10,236 nucleotides of DNA from Paludibacter sp. GTDB lineage: Bacteria > Bacteroidota > Bacteroidia > Bacteroidales > Paludibacteraceae. The notes beneath the pieces were generated by a model that did not search any database, had not been told where the DNA came from, and saw only the letters and a program-made list of their open reading frames with translations. The position numbers were made by a program, and so were the translations under genes. The stretch's first letter is position 1. Every line of letters begins with the position of its first letter. The stretch covers positions 1 to 10,236 of the forward strand of contig JAQTOL010000075.1 in NCBI GenBank assembly GCA_028748945.1, given 5' to 3'. Shown piece by piece: positions 6,490 through 10,236 of the stretch.

Positions 6490-6514
6490 TGTGAACAAAA
6501 AAGGTTTGTTCACA
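6490..6514 (-). promoter_or_regulatory. Perfect 10-bp inverted repeat upstream of the membrane protein gene
   Basis: TGTGAACAAA (6490-6499) faces TTTGTTCACA (6505-6514) with a 5-nt loop. It lies 17 bp before the start codon at 6472 and 83 bp after the stop of the next - strand gene upstream. Read on the - strand, the stem is followed by GCA and then five T, so it may be the terminator of the 6597-6980 gene. The alternatives are an operator or a 5' UTR hairpin controlling the membrane protein gene. Confidence 0.6.
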
Positions 6515-6596
6515 AGGGGTTATTTGAATATATTTTGAATTAAGAAAGATGTTTCCTATGAATACAGAAAACAGGATGCAGGAAAATAATGCAGTA

Positions 6597-6980
6597 TCAA
6601 ATCAGGAGTTTACGCAAATGGTACAAGTAATAACCATTCCGCTGCTTTAACGATGATTGTAATAAGAAAATGGTATTGCTAACAGCAAATTGCTGAAGTT
6701 GAAGTTGTACCAAATAATTGATACGTGAAGAATCAGAGAATGAAGGGATTATGCGGAGCGGGAGAGATGGAGATGTTACGAGACCAGGTTGACCATTACC
6801 CAATCCTACCGCTAAAAAGAAATCATTATTGCTGAAACCGGATGCCGGTTGTATCGGTACAGATGGTTGTTGTTCGCTTAATCCACTATTTGATGCAAAC
6901 GTTTTAGTATATACAGTTTTAGTTGCTATTCCTAAAATAAGAATAGCAGTCAACAAACAATATATTATAAGGCGTTTCAT
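6597..6980 (-). CDS. Small exported or membrane-anchored protein of unknown function
   Basis: The 127-residue product is read from ATG at 6980 (MKRLIIYCLLTAILILGIA). An in-frame Met at 7013 would add MPIVSIVYFCR, but the start at 6980 gives a normal signal-type N-terminus with a basic end and hydrophobic core (about 4-19). The mature part is rich in Ser, Gln and Leu (SEQQPSVPIQPASGF, SFSDSSRINYLVQLQLQQ) and ends in YYLYHLRKLLI. No domain is recognised and no catalytic residues stand out. The reading frame is clean over its full length, but support is limited to the N-terminal signal and a plausible promoter, so a spurious call is possible. Confidence 0.55.
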   Translation of the reverse strand: MKRLIIYCLLTAILILGIATKTVYTKTFASNSGLSEQQPSVPIQPASGFSNNDFFLAVGLGNGQPGLVTSPSLPLRIIPSFSDSSRINYLVQLQLQQFAVSNTIFLLQSSLKQRNGYYLYHLRKLLI

Positions 6981-6984
6981 GCGG

Positions 6985-7016
6985 CAAAAGTACACAATAG
7001 AAACGATTGGCACAAC
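6985..7016 (-). promoter_or_regulatory. Candidate Bacteroidota-type promoter for the small exported protein
   Basis: On the - strand, GTTG (7016-7013) is followed after 20 bp by TACTTTTG (6992-6985), matching the TTTG/TAnnTTTG pattern of the primary sigma factor in this phylum (known from Bacteroides). Transcription would begin near 6978-6981, almost on the chosen start codon at 6980, implying a leaderless or nearly leaderless mRNA. Confidence 0.4.
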
Positions 7017-7092
7017 TTCAGTTTAAATATAAAACGTCAAAAAAAGATCTACTCTAAATGTCGTAACCGGCGATAAGTCAGGTCCACGCTCC

Positions 7093-7144
7093 CACCCGTC
7101 CTGTCCCGAAAGCTATTACAGGAGCTATCAGTACGGGACGGGTG
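7093..7144. repeat. GC-rich imperfect hairpin element
   Basis: CACCCGTCC and CCCG on the left (7093-7108) pair with CGGGACGGGTG on the right (7134-7144), with a TGTC bulge. Inside are two AGCTAT words. It stands out in an otherwise AT-rich spacer (7014-7225). It lies about 80 bp after the stop of the WXXGXW gene and may cap that transcript, though without a T-run on either strand. Confidence 0.5.
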
Positions 7145-7225
7145 CTAATTGGTTGAGCGTTTGTAACGCATAAAAGTTTTATAAATCCGGGATTATAATC
7201 AGAAAAAACAAATCAGGTACCTGTC

Positions 7226-8578
7226 TTAGCGTTCGTGGTTTTTTTTCTCCTGTCTGTTTTGTTGCTGAGGAGCCTGTTGTTGCTGACTTTGTTGCGGAGC
7301 CTGTTGCTGTTGCTGTCTTTGTTGTTGCTGAGGAGCCTGTTGTTGCCTTTGTTGCTGAGGAGCCTGCTGTTGCTGTTGTCTTTGTTGTTGCTGAGGAGCC
7401 TGTTGCTGCTGACGTTGTTGCGGAGCCTGTTGCTGTTGTCTTTGTTGTTGCTGTCCTTCCCGGTTATTCTGTTGTTGCTGACGAACCTGCTGTTGTTGTC
7501 TTTGTTGTTGTTGTTGAGGGGCAGCCTGTTGTCTTTGTTGTTGATTATTTTGTTGTTGCTGACGTACCTGCTGTTGTTGTCTTTGTTGTTGTTGAGGGGC
7601 AGCCTGTTGTCTTTGTTGTTGATTATTCTGTTGTTGCTGACGCACCTGCTGTTGTTGTCTTTGTTGTTGTTGAGGAGCAGCCTGTTGTCTTTGTTGTTGC
7701 TGACGTACCTGTTGCTGACCTTGCCGGTTGTTCTGTTGTTGCTGACGTACCTGCTGTTGTTGGCGTACCTGCTGTTGTTGTCTTTGTTGTTGCTGAGGAG
7801 CAGCCTGTTGTCTTTGTTGTTGTGCTTGCTGACGTTGCTGAGTTGCTTGTTGTCCTCTGGAATTAAAGCGATTTCCTCCTACTCTATTTACTGAAGTAGT
7901 AGCGGGTCTTCCTTTATTTACGGATTTGAATTGACTGCGGTTTTTACTGGCAGATTGTTGGTGATTTGTTTGTTCTGCTGTAGGTTGTGCATGTGTTTCG
8001 CGCATAATTACTCTTTCCCGGGCATTAGGCATGGTTCTTACGCCGCCGGGGCCATTGTAACTTGAACGACTACCGGCAGAATTGATTCTTCTGTGGGTTC
8101 GGTCTGTATATATATGGCGTACAACATTTCTGTTTACATTTAGCACGGCAGTATTATACTGAAAATGGTTTCCATTCCATCTCCCGCCATAATAACCCGA
8201 ACCTCCGTATCCATATCCATAGTCTACACCTCCGTAATAACCTACACTACGGCCCCAATAACCATTGTGGAAACCATAGTAACCGTTATAATAACCCCAA
8301 TAACCCGGAGTCCACAAATAACCATAGTGTGGAGGTCTTACCCATACACCCGGTACCCAGTAATAATCGCCATAATAATTACTATAAGCCCAATAACCCG
8401 GAATCCAGAGATATCCATCGGCCGGACAGTAAGGTTGGTCGTAATATGGCAATGCCGGAGGGGCTGTTCGTACTCTTATCGTAATACCTACTCTTACACG
8501 GGCATCAACTATTGAAGGTTGTATAAACATTCCCAACATGAAAAGAAAAATCAGGGAAATCCTTTTGAGTGTTCTCAT
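7226..8578 (-). CDS. WXXGXW-repeat surface protein with long Gln-rich repeat tail
   Basis: The 450-residue product has a signal peptide (about 1-26, ISLIFLFMLGMFI). An aromatic/Gly domain (about 45-140) follows, with three WXXGXW motifs: WIPGYW (58-63), WVPGVW (74-79) and WTPGYW (89-94). They are spaced 15-16 residues apart and followed by a Gly/Tyr-rich stretch (GYYGGVDYGYGYGGSGYYGG). Residues 145-240 are basic and polar. Residues 241-442 are almost entirely Gln with Arg, Ala-Pro and Val-Arg breaks, built from roughly 26-residue tandem units. The end is charged (NRQEKKNHER). WXXGXW proteins are exported or envelope-associated in many bacteria and their role is not known. The Gln tail is unusual in length and likely unstructured; its size probably varies between strains. 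Transcribed separately from lysC. Confidence 0.88.
   Translation of the reverse strand: MRTLKRISLIFLFMLGMFIQPSIVDARVRVGITIRVRTAPPALPYYDQPYCPADGYLWIPGYWAYSNYYGDYYWVPGVWVRPPHYGYLWTPGYWGYYNGYYGFHNGYWGRSVGYYGGVDYGYGYGGSGYYGGRWNGNHFQYNTAVLNVNRNVVRHIYTDRTHRRINSAGSRSSYNGPGGVRTMPNARERVIMRETHAQPTAEQTNHQQSASKNRSQFKSVNKGRPATTSVNRVGGNRFNSRGQQATQQRQQAQQQRQQAAPQQQQRQQQQVRQQQQVRQQQQNNRQGQQQVRQQQQRQQAAPQQQQRQQQQVRQQQQNNQQQRQQAAPQQQQRQQQQVRQQQQNNQQQRQQAAPQQQQQRQQQQVRQQQQNNREGQQQQRQQQQAPQQRQQQQAPQQQQRQQQQQAPQQQRQQQAPQQQQRQQQQQAPQQSQQQQAPQQQNRQEKKNHER
7253..7858 (-). repeat. Tandem Gln/Arg codon repeats in the WXXGXW gene
   Basis: About 600 bp of CAG/CAA-rich repeats. The clearest higher-order unit contains QQQNN, QQQRQQAAP, QQQQRQQQQ and VRQ. 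Copies of its TTATT landmark fall at 7464, 7545 and 7623 on the + strand, giving spacings of 81 and 78 bp, which are 27 and 26 codons. The left third (toward the C-terminus) has a shorter QQAPQQQ unit. All copies stay in frame. Confidence 0.85.
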
Positions 8579-8623
8579 ATTTGTATCTTATTTGTAGTTT
8601 ATAAATGAGTTTTTATAACGCAA

Positions 8624-8631
8624 CAAATGTA
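8624..8631 (-). promoter_or_regulatory. Candidate -7 element for the WXXGXW gene
   Basis: TACATTTG on the - strand fits TAnnTTTG and would start transcription near 8617, leaving a leader of about 40 nt. No convincing TTTG lies at the right distance upstream; TTTTC about 15 bp away is the best candidate. Assignment is tentative. Confidence 0.35.
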
Positions 8632-8743
8632 TGGATACAACCGTCAGAAAATGTTACACAACTTTTGAAATTATTTATAAGATTCACACCTTTTGCGGTT
8701 AGCCCCTGTCCCGGTGAATATGTTTATTAAATGAGCCATGTTC

Positions 8744-9997
8744 TTATTCTTTCATCAAAAACCGTCCGCTTCTCCGGGTCCGTTGAAACAATAATATCTC
8801 TCTGCCGCCGGTCGTTTTCTCAACAATCGCATCATTAATACCCCGGATAGTCAGTAATTCCAACCCATCATTATAGGACACTTTAAAATCTGTTTCCAGC
8901 TCATCCAGTGCGCCCGACAGGTAGCGGGTATTGTCCACACAGACCGAAATGCTGACAGCCGAACTTTGAATCATCGATATTTTCAGGCGGTGTTTATTCA
9001 TGACTACAAACGCTTTTGAAAGGCTTTCTTCCAACACGAAAGAAAAATCGCGGGGCCGTACGGTAACCAATACCTGGTTTTTACGAAGTATCAACACCGG
9101 AACATCGATGGGTTTTTGTATATTGCCTTTAATAACCGATCCCTGTAATTCGGGAGTGCCGAAAGGATTTACATACAAGGGAATCTGTTTATTTTCCAGC
9201 GGTTTGATGGTTTTGGGATGGATAATCTGTGCCCCGCTGTAGGCCAGCTCCACGGCATCCAGATAGGACAATTCGGGAATCAGCACCGTGTCCTCAAATA
9301 ATCGTGGATCGGCGTTTAGGATGCCGGGTACATCTTTCCATATGGTTACACTTTCAGCATTCAACAAATTTCCAACCACGGCAGCCGAATAATCCGAACC
9401 TTCGCGTCCCAGGGTTGTCGGATCGCCTTTTATGTTGGCTCCGATAAAGCCCTGCCCGATATATATCTTGTTTTTAGTAAAATCAACCGCTTTTTGCAAG
9501 CGCACCTGCGATTCATCCATCCGAACATTGGCTTCGCGATAATTGCTGTCGGTAATCAGAAGAACACGCATATCCAGCCACTCATTACCGATACCCGATT
9601 CGGACAAAAAGGCCGAAACAATACGGGTGGAAATCATTTCACCATAGGACACCAGGCGGTCGTACCAGCGGTCATAATCATCACCCACCCCATTGCTGAT
9701 AAGGCTCTTCAATTCTTTGAATAAAGGATTAACCGCATTTACTCCATTTGCTTTAGTTGCAAACAGTTCTGTTATAACCTGGTCGTGGTATGACTCAACT
9801 TCCGACAATTTCAGAAGCGCTGCATCCCGGTCGGCTTTCATAAAATGATCCAGTACAATTTCCATGGCATTGGTGGTTTTTCCCATGGCCGAAACTACAA
9901 TAAATAAATTATCGCTTACCGTTGAAACAATACGAACAATATTACGGATCCCTTCTGCCGAACGCACCGAGGCGCCCCCGAATTTATATACTTTCAT
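8744..9997 (-). CDS. lysC: Aspartate kinase (monofunctional)
   Basis: The 417-residue enzyme phosphorylates L-aspartate with ATP to 4-phospho-aspartate, the first step toward lysine, diaminopimelate, threonine and methionine, in the cytoplasm. The amino-acid-kinase domain (about 1-290) shows KFGGASV (5-11; the usual KFGGTS has Ala here), SAMGKTTN (36-43), SYGEMIST (117-124), the substrate/nucleotide loop LGREGSDYSAA (196-206), WKDVPGILNADPR (220-232) and YSGAQIIHPKT (253-263). A C-terminal ACT-type regulatory region (about 305-417) includes KISMIQSSAVSISVCVD. The length is slightly short for the family but normal for Bacteroidota single-function enzymes. No homoserine dehydrogenase fusion is present. 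Feedback control by lysine or threonine is likely from the ACT region but cannot be assigned by eye. Confidence 0.95.
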   Translation of the reverse strand: MKVYKFGGASVRSAEGIRNIVRIVSTVSDNLFIVVSAMGKTTNAMEIVLDHFMKADRDAALLKLSEVESYHDQVITELFATKANGVNAVNPLFKELKSLISNGVGDDYDRWYDRLVSYGEMISTRIVSAFLSESGIGNEWLDMRVLLITDSNYREANVRMDESQVRLQKAVDFTKNKIYIGQGFIGANIKGDPTTLGREGSDYSAAVVGNLLNAESVTIWKDVPGILNADPRLFEDTVLIPELSYLDAVELAYSGAQIIHPKTIKPLENKQIPLYVNPFGTPELQGSVIKGNIQKPIDVPVLILRKNQVLVTVRPRDFSFVLEESLSKAFVVMNKHRLKISMIQSSAVSISVCVDNTRYLSGALDELETDFKVSYNDGLELLTIRGINDAIVEKTTGGREILLFQRTRRSGRFLMKE

Positions 9998-10010
9998 ATG
10001 AATTGATTTG

Positions 10011-10042
10011 TTGAGTAGTTGAGTAGTTGAGTAGTTGAGTAG
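10011..10042. repeat. Four tandem copies of TTGAGTAG upstream of lysC
   Basis: Four perfect 8-bp units (10011-10018, 10019-10026, 10027-10034, 10035-10042) begin 13 bp before the lysC start codon, on the - strand reading CTACTCAA. They sit where a leader or ribosome-entry region would be. Slippage would change the leader length in 8-bp steps. Confidence 0.85.
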
Positions 10043-10097
10043 TATAAGTAATTGAAACTATATATTGTACTATTTTAGTATTTTGGTAATATCGACT

Positions 10098-10132
10098 AAA
10101 AAGCTATTCCAAATAAGGGAATAAGGCTTTTT
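10098..10132. terminator. Terminator-like hairpin, possibly bidirectional
   Basis: AAAAAGC then TATTCC (10098-10110) pairs with GGAATA, a 2-nt bulge, then GCTTTTT (10118-10132), with a 7-nt loop. The A-tract and T-tract flank the stem on both strands, so it could end transcription from either side. On the - strand it would close a gene lying to the right of the window and isolate lysC. Confidence 0.55.
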
Positions 10133-10151
10133 AATCCAGGGGAATTTATTT

Positions 10152-10226
10152 TTCTTCTAAGGGTTAATGTTTAATATAAGGACTTTAAATTAAAAACCTT
10201 ATTTTTGTTTCTTACCCTTAGTAGAA
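10152..10226. repeat. Large nested dyad at the window edge
   Basis: The outer arms TTCTTCTAAGGGT (10152-10164) and ACCCTTAGTAGAA (10214-10226) match at 12 of 13 positions. The inner arms ATAAGG (10176-10181) and CCTTAT (10197-10202) are perfect. Both pairs share the same centre, at 10189. It may be a regulatory or structural dyad of a gene to the right; its function is not evident. Confidence 0.55.
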
Positions 10227-10236
10227 ATATTAAGTA

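Noticed and set aside
6490..6514. CRP/cAMP operator
   Set aside because: TGTGA and TCACA are present, but 15 bp apart instead of 6, and CRP-type regulation of this form is not expected in this phylum.
7235..7894. Leu-rich open frame of 219 codons on the + strand
   Set aside because: It is the mirror of the Gln codon repeats of the WXXGXW gene; CAG/CAA repeats read in antisense give long Leu runs without stops.
9998..10236. Lysine riboswitch upstream of lysC
   Set aside because: I see none of the conserved lysine-aptamer junction structure. The leader holds an 8-bp repeat, one terminator-like hairpin and a dyad of other shape.
1..10236. tRNA, rRNA, integrase, reverse transcriptase or transposase genes
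   Set aside because: I found no cloverleaf, rRNA-like stretch, tyrosine recombinase motif, YxDD-type motif or DDE-like frame in any reading frame.

Overview
The window reads as a chromosomal segment of a member of the Bacteroidota. It is AT-rich and lacks obvious Shine-Dalgarno sites. It encodes a C-terminal type IX secretion (T9SS) sorting domain, a WXXGXW-repeat surface protein and a short Bacteroidota-style aspartate kinase, and it has two candidate TAnnTTTG promoter elements. I cannot name a genus.

Left half (1 to about 4870): an array of at least three same-strand units, each made of one gene followed by a folded repeat of about 130 bp. The repeats look like integron attC sites. They have an RYYYAAC-like left end, a GTTRRRY-like right end, long imperfect inverted arms and a variable tip. 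The first base pairs of each unit are exactly complementary, over 9 bp, to the left end of that unit's own repeat, and the 9-mer differs from unit to unit. That is the expected mark of mobile gene cassettes. Cassette 1 (122-2032) carries an exported FGE-sulfatase-like (C-type lectin fold) protein whose C-terminus looks like the variable region of a diversity-generating retroelement (DGR). Cassette 2 (2033-3657) carries a secreted RCC1-type seven-bladed propeller with a T9SS sorting domain. Cassette 3 (3658 to about 4869) carries a lipoprotein of unknown function, and its repeat is cut off after the left arm. No integrase, reverse transcriptase or DGR template is present here; the array continues to the left of the window.

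Middle (4870-7225): a junction of GC-rich palindromes, then a secreted protein of unknown family (+ strand), a two-helix membrane protein (- strand) with its own terminator, and a small exported protein (- strand). Several hairpins lie between them.

Right half (7226-10236): two - strand genes of ordinary chromosomal character. One encodes a WXXGXW-repeat surface protein with a 200-residue Gln-rich, tandemly repeated tail. The other is lysC, aspartate kinase, the first step of lysine/threonine/methionine and diaminopimelate synthesis. Upstream of lysC are an 8-bp repeat present four times, a terminator-like hairpin and a large nested dyad at the window edge.

The cassette genes share one theme: all three products carry export signals, so the array appears to hold cell-surface or secreted cargo. 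The other genes show no functional link to each other that I can support.
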